Assembly: GCF_003290445.1 (NCBI RefSeq)
Contig: NZ_CP021781.1
Location: forward strand, 1,240,001-1,304,000
Direction of reading: 5' to 3'
Length of the DNA: 64,000 bases
DNA from: Francisella adeliensis
GTDB taxonomy: Bacteria > Pseudomonadota > Gammaproteobacteria > Francisellales > Francisellaceae
The position numbers were made by a program, and so were the translations under genes. This document shows positions 43,656 through 53,738 of the stretch, in pieces. The notes beneath the pieces were generated by a model, which was not told where the DNA came from, searched no databases, and saw only the letters and a list, made by a program, of their open reading frames with translations. The first letter of the stretch is position 1. Every line of letters starts with the position of its first letter.

Positions 43656-44575
43656 AATTTTTCAACCACTCTTAAAATTGCACTTCTAGAACGCACATTT
43701 TGTCCCAATTCTTCTTGGCTTGCTTTAGCTTTTTTAGTCACCCATTTTAACTCAGCACTTAAACATTGTTGTGGCAACATCCTAGTAATCCTATTTACTT
43801 CTTGTTTGGGAAATATAATATTTGTAAATTTTTGTTTTACGATTCTATCTTCTAAAGAATGAAATGATATAGCTGCAATTCTGCCACCAACTCTTACTAC
43901 TTCTAAGATACTTTCTAAAAGATCTTCTAAGTCTCCCAGTTCATTATTCACATAAATTCGTAATGCTTGAAAACATCTAGTTGCTGGATTTTTCTTCTCT
44001 CTCTGTCCTATTATTGCTCGGATTAATTCAGCGAGCTCAGCTGTAGTTTTTATACTTCCATTTTCCTGTATATGCGCTTTTATTCTACCAGCTATCTTCT
44101 TAGCAAACCTTTCTTCACCATACACCTTAAATATATAAGCAAGCTCTTCCTCTGATAGCTCCTCTAGAACTTGACTAGCTGTAAGACCTGTTGTCACATT
44201 CATACGCATATCTAACGGACCGTTACGCATAAAACTAAACCCTCGTTCAGCGTCATCTAACTGTGGTGAAGAAACGCCAAGATCCATAATTATGCCGTCA
44301 ATTCTACCTATTAAACCATTTTCTCTACAATAGTTATTTATCTGAGTAAAACTAGTATGAACTATTTCAAAATTGTTATATTGTGAGAAATTCTCATTAG
44401 CATATTTGATAGCCTCTAAATCCTTATCAAAAGCAATTAGTCTGCCTTTCCCAGAAAGTTGAGAAAGGATCGCTTTAGAGTGACCACCTCTACCAAAAGT
44501 CGCATCAATATAAATCCCTTCAGGTTTTATACTTAACCCTTTTATCGATTCTTTTAAAAGTACTGAAAAATGCAT
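43652..44575 (-). CDS. rsmH: 16S rRNA (cytosine-1402-N4)-methyltransferase
   Basis: RsmH (MraW) methylates C1402 in the ribosomal decoding centre. The 307-aa protein has a [13 protein letters not shown] start, the SAM motif [45 protein letters not shown] and the C-terminal [14 protein letters not shown] signature. mraZ, normally upstream, is absent. The rest of the division/cell-wall cluster does not follow ftsI, so this is a split dcw cluster. Confidence 0.97.
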   Translation of the reverse strand: MHFSVLLKESIKGLSIKPEGIYIDATFGRGGHSKAILSQLSGKGRLIAFDKDLEAIKYANENFSQYNNFEIVHTSFTQINNYCRENGLIGRIDGIIMDLGVSSPQLDDAERGFSFMRNGPLDMRMNVTTGLTASQVLEELSEEELAYIFKVYGEERFAKKIAGRIKAHIQENGSIKTTAELAELIRAIIGQREKKNPATRCFQALRIYVNNELGDLEDLLESILEVVRVGGRIAAISFHSLEDRIVKQKFTNIIFPKQEVNRITRMLPQQCLSAELKWVTKKAKASQEELGQNVRSRSAILRVVEKL

Positions 44576-44580
44576 CTTAT

Positions 44581-46680
44581 TTAAGCCTTAACTAAATCTA
44601 AAGCAAGCTTTTTAGCTTTTGAAAAATCGGTTTTACCTGAGCCAAGCTTTGGTATAGCTATCACTTTAAAGTAATTTGATGGGCGATATAAGTTTTCAAT
44701 ATTTGAGTGTCTTACAATATCCTTTAACTCATCTTGAGCTAACTCTTCCAAAGTATAGAGCAAATTAATAATCTCACCTCGTTTTGCATCTGGTGTAGCT
44801 ACAGCTAAAATCTCAAAATCAATTTTATGCGAATCATAACCCTTTTCACGCAAAGCATCATAAACCTGTTGTTCAAGCAAACCTAAACTAACCATCTCAC
44901 CAGCAATCTTTGCAAACCTAGAGTACCTATCTACAACAGTAAGATATCCATCACTATCAAGCTTACCTTTATCACCAGTTATATACCAAGAATGTCCATA
45001 CATATCGAGCATGACTTTTTTAGTTTTAGCAGGATCATTTAAATAGTAGTCCATTTTATTTACACCACGATAAACGACCATACCTTCAGTGCCTAAAGGT
45101 AACTCCTCATGTGATTCTGGATGAACAATCTTAAATTGTCCTCCAGGCACAGTAAGTCCAACAGTGCCTATCTTGTTCGGTGCTTTAGTTGGTCTGTTTA
45201 CTGCAGCAACTGGTGAGAGCTCTGTCGTTCCATACCCTTCACTTATAACTTTATCAAATTTAGCTTCAAACATTGTGCGCACTTCTTTAGAAAGTTTTTC
45301 AGCACCTGTCACTATATATCTTAGCGTTGCTAAATCCTCTTTTTTAACTGTTCTGTTTTTTGTATATATACGTAAGAATGTAGGTGTTGCACATAAAACT
45401 GTAACCTTGTATTTACTAATAAGGTTTGCAACACCCTTAGCATCCGTAGGATCTGTATGACAAGCAATGAAACCACCTTGAAAAAATGAAACCAAAGATA
45501 TAGTAAGTCCAAAAGCATGGAATATCGGCAAAATACCAGCAACCGAATCATTCTCACTACATTCAATAACCTTAGTACTTTGATACACATTTGCTAGGAG
45601 ATTTTTATGACTAACGGCTATACCTTTAGGCACCCCTTCACTACCACTACTATATATTATAAAGGCTAAATCTTCTAACTTAGTCTTTGCAACGTATTTG
45701 TTTACGAGCATATTTTCTGGCAAATATTTAACCTGTAAATATGTAAGAAGTGAGTCAAACTTAGTAATACTAGCTTTAATATCCTCAAGATATACAACCT
45801 GACACATACTAAAAACTTTCTCAACCATAAAACCTTTTCCAGCTAGCTTTTCAACGAATGCTTTAGAGGTAATAATTGTCTTAATCCCTGCATTTGTAAT
45901 AGCATGATGAAGAGCTTCTTCTGAAGCTGTGTAGTTTAGATTTACAATTGATTTAGCAGATATCATCAACGCCATAATCGCTAAATAACCTCCAGCGCTT
46001 GTAGGTAGACAAACACCCACACTACCCTGACTTTCTGTAAGCTTACTGAGCTTTTTAGCCATCAAAATTGATGCTGTTGCAAACTTGTGACCATCCAAAT
46101 CTACACCTGTAGTATCACTTATCACTCTATGAGTACCTGCATTTAACATTTGCCTAAACCATATCTCAGCCGGTTGGTTTAACTGTAAAAGATACTCTTC
46201 CCAAGTCTTGACTGATAAGTTCTCAAACTCTTCATTGAAAGTTCTCAGACTCTGAAGTTTTGCAACATCAAAAAACACTTGTCTATCTAAGTTTTTTCGT
46301 TCTGAAAAATGAGGTAACTCAACGCCACAAATACAAAGAATAAACCTATCATCGCTTTGTTCAACCTGAGAAATAAAACCAGTATTAACAATAAGCACAG
46401 AATCACGATCCCAGAAACTAATATGTTCAATATAACTGATCCCTGTGTTTGTAAGATATTTCTCTAACCCTTTAGCGCGATTATCGAAGCTATCTAAAAC
46501 AGTTAAATTCGCACCTGTAAGATATGTTTTAAATGCTAATATAGAAACTATTGAAGTGTCATTAGCTATCACGATAGAGCCTTTCTTAAATAACGAAAAG
46601 TCTATATCTTCATTACACTCATATAAGTAAACTTGATTAAATCTTTTATGTACAGCCGACTTTAACTGGTTTAAAGGCAT
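44581..46680 (-). CDS. Aas-like acyl-activating enzyme with a degenerate acyltransferase domain
   Basis: The C-terminal ~500 of 699 residues are an ANL-family adenylating domain close to that of E. coli Aas (acyl-ACP synthetase/2-acyl-GPE acyltransferase). The nucleotide motif is [20 protein letters not shown], followed by [27 protein letters not shown] and [12 protein letters not shown]. The N-terminal ~180 residues align in outline with the PlsC half of Aas ([16 protein letters not shown] with VLITPNHVSFIDGILL, and [14 protein letters not shown]). However, the catalytic HX4D is replaced by D41...S46, so acyl transfer is unlikely. The remaining role would be acyl-ACP or acyl-CoA formation. 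It lies 5 bases upstream of rsmH. Confidence 0.8.
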   Translation of the reverse strand: MPLNQLKSAVHKRFNQVYLYECNEDIDFSLFKKGSIVIANDTSIVSILAFKTYLTGANLTVLDSFDNRAKGLEKYLTNTGISYIEHISFWDRDSVLIVNTGFISQVEQSDDRFILCICGVELPHFSERKNLDRQVFFDVAKLQSLRTFNEEFENLSVKTWEEYLLQLNQPAEIWFRQMLNAGTHRVISDTTGVDLDGHKFATASILMAKKLSKLTESQGSVGVCLPTSAGGYLAIMALMISAKSIVNLNYTASEEALHHAITNAGIKTIITSKAFVEKLAGKGFMVEKVFSMCQVVYLEDIKASITKFDSLLTYLQVKYLPENMLVNKYVAKTKLEDLAFIIYSSGSEGVPKGIAVSHKNLLANVYQSTKVIECSENDSVAGILPIFHAFGLTISLVSFFQGGFIACHTDPTDAKGVANLISKYKVTVLCATPTFLRIYTKNRTVKKEDLATLRYIVTGAEKLSKEVRTMFEAKFDKVISEGYGTTELSPVAAVNRPTKAPNKIGTVGLTVPGGQFKIVHPESHEELPLGTEGMVVYRGVNKMDYYLNDPAKTKKVMLDMYGHSWYITGDKGKLDSDGYLTVVDRYSRFAKIAGEMVSLGLLEQQVYDALREKGYDSHKIDFEILAVATPDAKRGEIINLLYTLEELAQDELKDIVRHSNIENLYRPSNYFKVIAIPKLGSGKTDFSKAKKLALDLVKA

Positions 46681-46763
46681 ATTTCTCCTAAATCTAGCAT
46701 AAATGTATTAACGCTAATATGTTATCATATAGTCACTATAATGTTTATAGCTTAATATAAATT

Positions 46764-47588
46764 ATGCCTGAGTTACCTGAAGTTGAAACAGTCAAAAATG
46801 GTCTTGGAAAGACTGTTCTCGGAAAAACAATTTTCAACATTCAAATCAATACAAATAAACTTCGCTATCCGTTGTGCGAAAAAGAATTTAAACTTCTAGA
46901 GAATAAAACTATAAAAAGCATCGATCGTAGAGGTAAACATTTAGTTCTTTCTTTTGAAAATGAACTCCAGCTAATTGTTCATCTAGGCATGTCCGGTGTT
47001 ATTAAAGTAAAAAACACTTCTAAATATGAGCAAATCAAACATGACCATATAGTCATAACTCTAAATGATGATCTAAGCATAATTTATAATGACCCGCGTA
47101 AATTTGGCTACTGGCTCATTAATCAAAACTCTTCTCCTTTAGAGCATAAGGTTTTGGCTACTCATGGGGTCGAACCTCTAACTGATGATTTTAATTCAGC
47201 ATATCTCTTATCTAAGCTAAAAAAAACTACTAGAAAAATAAAGCAAACAATTATGGATAATCCAATAGTTGTTGGTGTTGGTAACATCTATGCAAGTGAA
47301 GCATTATTTGATAGCAATATATTACCTACTAGACCATCAAATACTATTACCAAAAAAGAAGCTGAGAAACTTGTCAATTCAATCAAAGTAATTTTGAAAA
47401 AAGCTATCGCAGAAGGTGGAACAACCCTCAAAGACTATAAAAATACCGAAGGCAAACCAGGATACTTCACACAGCAATTAAATGTATATGGTAGAACTGG
47501 AGAACCATGCTATATATGTGACTCAAAAATAGACAGCTTAGTAATAGCTCAAAGGAATACTTTTTTTTGTAAGAAATGTCAGAAATGA
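46764..47588 (+). CDS. mutM: Formamidopyrimidine-DNA glycosylase
   Basis: MutM (Fpg) removes oxidised purines such as 8-oxoguanine and nicks the abasic site. The 274-aa protein has the catalytic start PELPEVETV, in which Pro2 becomes the N-terminal nucleophile and Glu3 is catalytic. [32 protein letters not shown] and the C-terminal zinc finger ([24 protein letters not shown]) follow. It is divergent from the Aas-like gene, with 83 bases between them. Confidence 0.97.
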   Translation: MPELPEVETVKNGLGKTVLGKTIFNIQINTNKLRYPLCEKEFKLLENKTIKSIDRRGKHLVLSFENELQLIVHLGMSGVIKVKNTSKYEQIKHDHIVITLNDDLSIIYNDPRKFGYWLINQNSSPLEHKVLATHGVEPLTDDFNSAYLLSKLKKTTRKIKQTIMDNPIVVGVGNIYASEALFDSNILPTRPSNTITKKEAEKLVNSIKVILKKAIAEGGTTLKDYKNTEGKPGYFTQQLNVYGRTGEPCYICDSKIDSLVIAQRNTFFCKKCQK

Positions 47589-47647
47589 AACATATATATT
47601 TTAAATTTTTGGTATTAAACAGGTTTCAAACAACCATTCACATGAGG

Positions 47648-47992
47648 TTATACAGATGCTGGTTTGTTAGCATTTTTACTACCTAAATTCATAACAAACT
47701 CATAACCATAAACGATAAAGAATGACATTAGTAACCACACTAACCATTTAAAAGCATTTTGGACTAAAACAACATTTAACGGATTCCCAATTATATAATC
47801 CATAAACAGCTGCCTAATAAACATCCCATGTATAGCTATTAGAAGAATAGAGAATATTAAAGCTGACTTAAACTTCCCAAGTGACAAAAGCTTATTGCGA
47901 GCAAGATGATAAATAATAATTGCTGAGAAACCGTATTCTAACGAAGTGATTGCAGCAACATATCGAACATCCCACGAACTAGCCACTTTCAT
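47648..47992 (-). CDS. Small membrane protein of unknown function
   Basis: I do not recognise this 114-aa protein. It has about three hydrophobic segments (roughly residues 12-30, 42-60 and 78-98) with a positively charged loop (HLARNKLLSLGKFK) between the first two. The tail is polar (GSKNANKPASV). Its ATG overlaps the TGA of a 37-codon ORF just upstream (ATGA), which suggests translational coupling. A holin-like or transporter-accessory role would fit size and topology, but nothing supports one directly. Confidence 0.55.
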   Translation of the reverse strand: MKVASSWDVRYVAAITSLEYGFSAIIIYHLARNKLLSLGKFKSALIFSILLIAIHGMFIRQLFMDYIIGNPLNVVLVQNAFKWLVWLLMSFFIVYGYEFVMNLGSKNANKPASV

Positions 47993-48102
47993 TGCATTTG
48001 AGATCTAACCCATTCTGGAAGCCACTCTACTGTAATTACATGAACAACAAATCCATTTGCTGATGCAATGGTCACAACCATAAAAATAAGTATAATTTTC
48101 AT
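47989..48102 (-). CDS. 37-aa hydrophobic micro-ORF coupled to the membrane protein
   Basis: The ORF runs from ATG at 48102 to a TGA at 47991-47989. It encodes a peptide starting MKIILIFMVVTIASANGF and ending EWLPEWVRSQMQ. The first 18 residues could be a membrane segment or signal peptide. The stop overlaps the next start as ATGA. Support is this coupling plus the plausible composition. The ribosome site is weak, so it could be a regulatory upstream ORF rather than a functional peptide. Confidence 0.42.
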   Translation of the reverse strand: MKIILIFMVVTIASANGFVVHVITVEWLPEWVRSQMQ

Positions 48103-48312
48103 ATGTTATTTTTTTATTGGATAAAACTATCCGTTATAGCTATCATCCTGAAAATTTCAAAACGATAACTATAGCGTAATATAGATGGCTATAATTTCAT
48201 AAAACCCCATCATTATAACAAAAAATTATCACCATCATAAAATATATCTATTTCACTTATAAACAAATAACCGTAATAATAAACACATAAATACAAATAT
48301 TAGAGGTAAAAC

Positions 48313-48441
48313 ATGAAAAAAATAATTATTACAAATATCATAACAGTAGGTTTAATGTCTAGCGGATTTAGTTTAAGTTTAGGTATGAAAGATTGTGGAT
48401 CTTTAGCTATAGAACAATCATCTTATTGTCATATGTTATAA
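48313..48441 (+). CDS. 42-aa probable exported peptide with two cysteines
   Basis: The ORF opens with MKKIIITNIITVGLMSSGFS, a typical short signal peptide. The remaining part, roughly LSLGMKDCGSLAIEQSSYCHML, has two cysteines 11 residues apart. An AGAGG ribosome site lies 6-7 bases ahead of the ATG. The ORF is isolated, with about 200 bases upstream to the micro-ORF and the hydrolase converging downstream. I know no homologue. The good ribosome site and signal sequence make it more than a random ORF. Confidence 0.5.
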   Translation: MKKIIITNIITVGLMSSGFSLSLGMKDCGSLAIEQSSYCHML

Positions 48442-48482
48442 ACCCATATTCTATAGAGAGTTTTGTGTAAGAGCTTAAATAA

Positions 48483-49130
48483 CTAAGCCAAAAACTTACC
48501 TATATTTAGAAAACACGCCACATAAGCAAGTGTCTCATTATCATGGTGTATTTCTTGATGATTTTTGTACAAAACTATTCTATCACAGCTGCTTATCGCA
48601 AAAACAGAATCCACCTCCACTAAGCCATCTTGCTCTTTACCTAAGCAAAATCGAGCTAGTAAATTAAGTTTTGAGTTTCTATTACCTGCGATTAAACCAA
48701 CAGGAAATTTAGAAGCTACCTCATTACAAATCTTTAGGTATTTATCTGTAACTTTTAAATCTTTATTCGGCTTTAAAACTCTAGAGTAAAATGGAATTCT
48801 ATCACCAAAATCAGCAACTTTTGAGCCTGCAAATGGTGAAGCTATAAATACGCATTTATCGACATTTTTAAGTTGTAGCTCATATATGGCTTTACAGGTT
48901 ATAAGACCACCCATACTATGAGCTATAAATGTGATTGATTTTGATTGAGGAATATTTTTTATAACCTCACACAAAGCTTTTATAGATGTATCCATATTTA
49001 CAAATGTAGTGGGCAAATCTACAGCTATGATTTTTTCATAATCTTTACTAAAAAAATTTTTCAAAGTACGCATATCTTTACTATTTTTAATAAACCCATG
49101 CACCAACACCAAAACTTTATCTTTTTTCAT
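48483..49130 (-). CDS. Alpha/beta hydrolase, lipase-like
   Basis: The 215-aa protein has the HG oxyanion segment (VLVHGFIKNSKDMRTL) and a nucleophile elbow FIAHSMGGLIT, in which the usual GxSxG is AHSMGG. An HHDNET-like region (NHQEIHHDNETLAYV) near the C-terminus could supply the catalytic histidine. This is the pattern of small lipases or PGAP1-like esterases. No signal peptide is seen, so it should be cytoplasmic. The substrate is unknown. Confidence 0.75.
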   Translation of the reverse strand: MKKDKVLVLVHGFIKNSKDMRTLKNFFSKDYEKIIAVDLPTTFVNMDTSIKALCEVIKNIPQSKSITFIAHSMGGLITCKAIYELQLKNVDKCVFIASPFAGSKVADFGDRIPFYSRVLKPNKDLKVTDKYLKICNEVASKFPVGLIAGNRNSKLNLLARFCLGKEQDGLVEVDSVFAISSCDRIVLYKNHQEIHHDNETLAYVACFLNIGKFLA

Positions 49131-49169
49131 TCATACTCACCAAAACTATAAGCTTTTATTTTATTTTTT

Positions 49170-50237
49170 TTAAGCATCAAATCCAAAGCCATAGGTATCT
49201 TTTAGGCTAATATTTGGCGCACTAAAATCAAGATAATCAGCGTAAACATCTTTACTGACCCAATCAACAGGATCAAGATCAGCTATAGTTATATTTTCAG
49301 CTAGTGCAAAACTAGTTGCAGCAACAATGCCAACAGGAGACTCCATCATACAACCTACCATACACGGTATATTTGCACTATCTGCAAGATGCTTGATTTT
49401 TTGAGCTTCAAGAATACCACCAGTTTTAGCTAACTTGATGTTTATCATATTACAAGCATTTTCATTAATAACTCTTTCAGCTTGATCAAAACTAAAAACA
49501 CTCTCATCTGCTACTAAAGGCAAATCACTAAACGCTGTAAGTTCACTCATTGCTGAAATATCGTAATGTTTTACTGGCTGTTCTATGATCTCTGTATTTA
49601 TAGAGTACCTACATAGTTCTTCAATAAACTGTTTTGTCTGCTTAACACTCCATCCTTGATTTGCATCAAATCTAAACCTTATATCATTAGTAAACTCAGA
49701 ATCAATATATTTCAAAAGTTCGATATCTCGATTAAAATCAGCGCCTGTTTTCACTTTTACAGCATTAAACCCTGCATCCACACCATTTTGAATATTTATA
49801 AGAGTATCTTTAACACTACCACAACTAATAGATATATCTGTTTCTATAGTTCTATCACTAGCCCCAAGAAGACTAACTACAGATGTTTTCTGCTGTTTTG
49901 CTAGTAAGTCATGCAAAGCCAAATCTAAAGCCATTTTTGAGCCTGAATTAAACATAACCCTTGCAAATGCAGTTTCAATTATTTGCTTATAATCCTTAGT
50001 ATCAGAACCAATAATAACAGGTGTAAAAAGTTCTTCAGCAATATACTTCATCCCTGCAAGGGTATCACCAGTAATCGCCGTAGTAGCTGGAGCAACTCCA
50101 AAACCAACTAAACCATCATCAGTAGTTATCTTTAAGACTAGAGAGTCTATATGGTTAGTACTTCTTACCGCTGTTGTAAAGGTTCTTTTTAAAGGTGTTT
50201 TAATTATGCTTGTTTCTACATCTATTATCTTACTCAT
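49170..50237 (-). CDS. Dipeptide (L-Ala-D/L-Glu) epimerase family protein
   Basis: This enolase-superfamily enzyme has 355 aa with an N-terminal capping domain and a barrel. The catalytic lysine motif KVKTG is followed by the metal ligands in RFDANQGW, EQPVKHYD and ADESVFSF. The second catalytic lysine lies in NIKLAKTGG. This is the pattern of the muconate-lactonising subgroup that epimerises L-Ala-D-Glu from peptidoglycan recycling. The start overlaps the stop of the upstream DUF819 gene by 4 bases. Other dipeptides are possible substrates. Confidence 0.85.
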   Translation of the reverse strand: MSKIIDVETSIIKTPLKRTFTTAVRSTNHIDSLVLKITTDDGLVGFGVAPATTAITGDTLAGMKYIAEELFTPVIIGSDTKDYKQIIETAFARVMFNSGSKMALDLALHDLLAKQQKTSVVSLLGASDRTIETDISISCGSVKDTLINIQNGVDAGFNAVKVKTGADFNRDIELLKYIDSEFTNDIRFRFDANQGWSVKQTKQFIEELCRYSINTEIIEQPVKHYDISAMSELTAFSDLPLVADESVFSFDQAERVINENACNMINIKLAKTGGILEAQKIKHLADSANIPCMVGCMMESPVGIVAATSFALAENITIADLDPVDWVSKDVYADYLDFSAPNISLKDTYGFGFDA

Positions 50238-51400
50238 ACTGCAAATCCTGATATTATTTTAGCAACGATTAGACCACCTTGTGTTCCAATTAAAAAACCT
50301 AGTAATGACATTACAACCGCTATTGACACCAAACTTCTGGTGTAAGCACTAGCTAAGATAGGAGCACCAGCTATGCCACCAATATTAGCCAAAGAAGCTA
50401 TAGAGCATATAGCTAAATTAAGTTTAAAGATTTTAGCTATAATCACCATAATAATACTATGAATAACAAGCACCATAAGCCCACACGTTATATATAGTGG
50501 AGCATTTGCTATACCTGTAAAGCTAGATCCAGAAGCTATTAAAGCAACTAAAAAATATAAAAAAATACTAGCCATAATACTGTCACTTCTTATTTTAGCT
50601 ATAGGTGTCATTGCCACTATAAATCCAAAAACTGTAACCAAAAGTATTGTCCATGTTTTGGCAGAAATAAGCATTGTAACAGGTAAATATACCGATAATG
50701 TTTTAGCTAAATCAGTTGCTAAGAATGCCATAGCAAGTAACACAAATATTCCAGCAAAATTTATTTCACCTTTTAGCTTATATGGATCTTCTATATTAAC
50801 TTTTTGAATATGTTCTTCTAATGATGAAGCCTTAACCCATTTATCAAAAACATTTGCCCTTGAGATTAAAGCAAATAAAAACGCAAACCAAATAGTATAG
50901 TTTACCGAGTCAGTTAAAAGGATATATCCCATTTGAGTATCAGGAGTGTGTAGTGATTGTTTAACAGCTAGCATATTTCCTGTGCCACCCATCCAGCTAG
51001 CAGATAGAGCCGAGAAACCTTTCCAAGCATCTGGTGATATATATTTGCCCAACACAAAATACATAATACTAAAAGCCACTATAATACTAAAACTAGCTCC
51101 AAAAAATGCTATAAGAAGTTTTCTACCTAGCTTAAATACCATACGAATATCACAACGAATGAGCATCAAAAACAACATCACAGGTAAAATTAAATCCTCA
51201 AGAGAAGACTTTGTTTGTTGTATATCTGTAGAAGTGTTATCCCACAATCCACATATAGATAGTAAGACTATACTAAAATATATAATCACTATTGCTGGTA
51301 AATATTCAAAAATCTTGTTTTTTGAATGTGTAGTTACATAAACAGCAACACTACATATAAGCAGTAAAGACGTAATATATGTTAAAGATGTTGTAATCAT
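50234..51400 (-). CDS. DUF819-family membrane protein, candidate muropeptide carrier
   Basis: This 388-aa polytopic inner-membrane protein has about eleven hydrophobic segments. GFSALSASWMGGTGNMLAVKQ and YILLTDSVNYTIWFAF match the conserved core of DUF819 (YjcL-like). These are thought to be transport proteins but have no assigned substrate that I know of. Because it overlaps a dipeptide epimerase gene by 4 bases, a small peptide released from cell wall is a reasonable guess. That is inference. The upstream 293 bases separate it from divergent dacB. Confidence 0.75.
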   Translation of the reverse strand: MITTSLTYITSLLLICSVAVYVTTHSKNKIFEYLPAIVIIYFSIVLLSICGLWDNTSTDIQQTKSSLEDLILPVMLFLMLIRCDIRMVFKLGRKLLIAFFGASFSIIVAFSIMYFVLGKYISPDAWKGFSALSASWMGGTGNMLAVKQSLHTPDTQMGYILLTDSVNYTIWFAFLFALISRANVFDKWVKASSLEEHIQKVNIEDPYKLKGEINFAGIFVLLAMAFLATDLAKTLSVYLPVTMLISAKTWTILLVTVFGFIVAMTPIAKIRSDSIMASIFLYFLVALIASGSSFTGIANAPLYITCGLMVLVIHSIIMVIIAKIFKLNLAICSIASLANIGGIAGAPILASAYTRSLVSIAVVMSLLGFLIGTQGGLIVAKIISGFAV

Positions 51401-51693
51401 GGACTTAATGTAAAACTTTTTTTAATTTAAAAAAAACATTATACATTTAATCACGAAAGTATTGAACTATGATTTCAAAATATAAATGAGCTAATTTCTT
51501 ACGTACTCGAAGCTTTTTATTTTTCACTTTTACTACCAATCTCATAGACAATAATGCCAGGTCAAAACAATAATTTCTTTACCTATTTTATAGTAATTTA
51601 ACTTCAGCTTTAAAGACTTCTAAAACAACTTATCTATATATTTATAATACTCAAAATGCTATTATAATCACCTAAGAAAATATCAAAAAAATC

Positions 51694-53115
51694 ATGGTTT
51701 TTAGAATTTTGAATAAAAAAATTAAACAGATACTTATATTTTTTGTAATTTTAAGTACATTCACTAGTGGTTTTTCTGCAACCTCTCGTAGCGAAATACA
51801 ATACCTTGTAAAAAAATACGGATTATCTAGTGCTAAAATAAGTATAGCAACTCAAAGAACTCAATCTGGTGCAAACTTATATTCTTATGCTAAAAATAGA
51901 CCAATGACACCAGCAAGCAACAATAAGGTTTTCACTATAGTTGCCGCACTTCTTACATTACCCAGTAACTTTACATTTTCAACAACTGTTAATTATAACT
52001 CTAACAAAGTAAAAAACCATGTTCTATATGGCAACCTATATATACAGTTCAGTGGTAATCCTTCTTTAACGGGTAGTCAGCTTGCTTCTTTAATTAAAAA
52101 AATCAAAACCTCTAAAGGTATAAAACAAATAACAGGCAATGTATACATTGTTGGTGTATTTTCTGGTGACTATATCCCTCAAGGCTGGTCTAAAGAAGAT
52201 TCTGCATTATGCTATGGTGCTCCAGCTTCAAGCTTTACTTTAAATCGCAACTGTACAGTAATTAAACTTGCTAAAAACCCTAATAGCCTCTCAACAAGAG
52301 TAATAAAAATTAGTAATGCTAGTAATATCGACTTTATAAACTCTACCACCTATACTAGCTCATCTAAAGCTACTCAAATATCAATGAATGATGATAACCA
52401 AGTTTATATTAATGGTTATTTGTCACGTACTGCTGAGAGAATGTTTAGTCTTGCCATTAAAAACCCAGCTCTAAAAACATTAGATACTGTTAATGACTTC
52501 TTATCATCTAACGGTATAAAACATAACAGTGTAAAAATAACTAGCTCTATCCCTGCAGGGAATACAGTACAATTAAGTACAAACTCCGCTCGAATTGGTA
52601 CTATCATAGATAGAACATTAAAGCATTCAGACAACTTATATGCAGAAACTATACTTAATACTGTAGGTCTTAAGCAAAAAGGCATTGGCTCAACTATCGC
52701 TGGCACCGAAGCTGTACAAGAAATTTTCTACAATAAACTTCACCTTAACACTACTAACCTTACTATGTATGATGGATCAGGCTTATCAAAGCTTGACAAA
52801 GTTACGCCTCAATTTATGGTTAGCTTTCTTTCTAAATCATTCAATAGCAAAATCGGAAGGAAATTTTATAACTACCTACCTGCTTCGGGTATGAATGGAA
52901 CTATAGCTTATAGAATGGGTGGCAAACTCCTAGGAAAAGTACATGCTAAAACAGGTACTTTAAGTGGCGTATCTACACTTTCAGGTTATGTATTAACGGC
53001 AAAAAATCACCGTATAAGCTTTTCTATAATGCTTAATGATTTAAAATACTCTCAGCGTAATAGCGCTCGTAGATTCCAAGATAAAGTAGTTAATGTATTT
53101 TATAGGTACTTATAG
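51694..53115 (+). CDS. dacB: D-alanyl-D-alanine carboxypeptidase/endopeptidase (PBP4)
   Basis: This periplasmic low-molecular-weight penicillin-binding protein trims and cleaves peptidoglycan cross-links. The 473-aa sequence has a signal peptide (about residues 1-29, ending GFSA). The active-site motifs are S75-N-N-K78 (in MTPASNNK), S312-D-N314, and K419-T-G (in HAKTGTLSGVSTLSGY). Between the first two motifs is the long insertion domain of the S13 family. The transglycosylase gene begins 1 base after the stop. Confidence 0.93.
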   Translation: MVFRILNKKIKQILIFFVILSTFTSGFSATSRSEIQYLVKKYGLSSAKISIATQRTQSGANLYSYAKNRPMTPASNNKVFTIVAALLTLPSNFTFSTTVNYNSNKVKNHVLYGNLYIQFSGNPSLTGSQLASLIKKIKTSKGIKQITGNVYIVGVFSGDYIPQGWSKEDSALCYGAPASSFTLNRNCTVIKLAKNPNSLSTRVIKISNASNIDFINSTTYTSSSKATQISMNDDNQVYINGYLSRTAERMFSLAIKNPALKTLDTVNDFLSSNGIKHNSVKITSSIPAGNTVQLSTNSARIGTIIDRTLKHSDNLYAETILNTVGLKQKGIGSTIAGTEAVQEIFYNKLHLNTTNLTMYDGSGLSKLDKVTPQFMVSFLSKSFNSKIGRKFYNYLPASGMNGTIAYRMGGKLLGKVHAKTGTLSGVSTLSGYVLTAKNHRISFSIMLNDLKYSQRNSARRFQDKVVNVFYRYL

Positions 53116-53116
53116 T

Positions 53117-53728
53117 ATGAAAAATTTAGTAAAACTTTTAACTTTAATAATTTGTTTAACAGTCCTAGCTTCTTGTGCTACTAAACAACCCAAAAATATC
53201 AACAATGCTTGTAGCATAATACATCAACACCCAGATTGGTATTATGATATGGTTGACTCTTATAATCGCTGGGGTATACCTATGAATGTTCAAATGGCTT
53301 TTGTTCGTCAGGAATCTTCTTTCAGAAGTGACGCTAAGCCCTCAATGAAATACTACTTAGGATTTATACCTGCTGGAAGAGCTTCATCTGCTTATGGATA
53401 CTCGCAAGCACTTGACGGAACTTGGGATCATTATAAAAAGCAAACTAAACAGTCTTTTGTATCTAGAACTAGTTACGCTGATGCTGTAGATTTTATTGGT
53501 TGGTATTTAAACAATGTCCATAACAAAACGGGTATTAGTAAATCAAATACTTATGACCTTTATCTGGCATACCATGAAGGTATTGGCGGATATAAAAGAG
53601 GTAGTCATAAAAATAACTCTTTCCTGAAAAACTATGCAAGAAAAACAGCTGATGTGGCTAGAAAATACTCTAGTCAACTTCAACATTGTGAAGTTCCTAG
53701 CAAACCATTACTATCGTATATTTTCTAA
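53117..53728 (+). CDS. Lipoprotein lytic transglycosylase
   Basis: I start at the ATG at 53117 (203 aa), because this gives a clean lipoprotein signal, with lipobox LASC at C20, and because an earlier frame start at 53093 would lie inside dacB. The mature protein has an SLT-like fold. The catalytic glutamate E66 lies in FVRQESSF. SAYGYSQAL and the late LAYHEGIGGY follow. It should cleave the glycan strands of peptidoglycan at the outer membrane. Pairing with dacB one base upstream supports a joint role in wall turnover. Confidence 0.87.
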   Translation: MKNLVKLLTLIICLTVLASCATKQPKNINNACSIIHQHPDWYYDMVDSYNRWGIPMNVQMAFVRQESSFRSDAKPSMKYYLGFIPAGRASSAYGYSQALDGTWDHYKKQTKQSFVSRTSYADAVDFIGWYLNNVHNKTGISKSNTYDLYLAYHEGIGGYKRGSHKNNSFLKNYARKTADVARKYSSQLQHCEVPSKPLLSYIF

Positions 53729-53738
53729 AGGATAATCT

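Noticed and set aside
45330-45590. Leftward 86-codon frame inside the Aas-like gene
   Set aside because: It is an out-of-frame shadow of a well-supported gene and has no ribosome site or recognisable domain.
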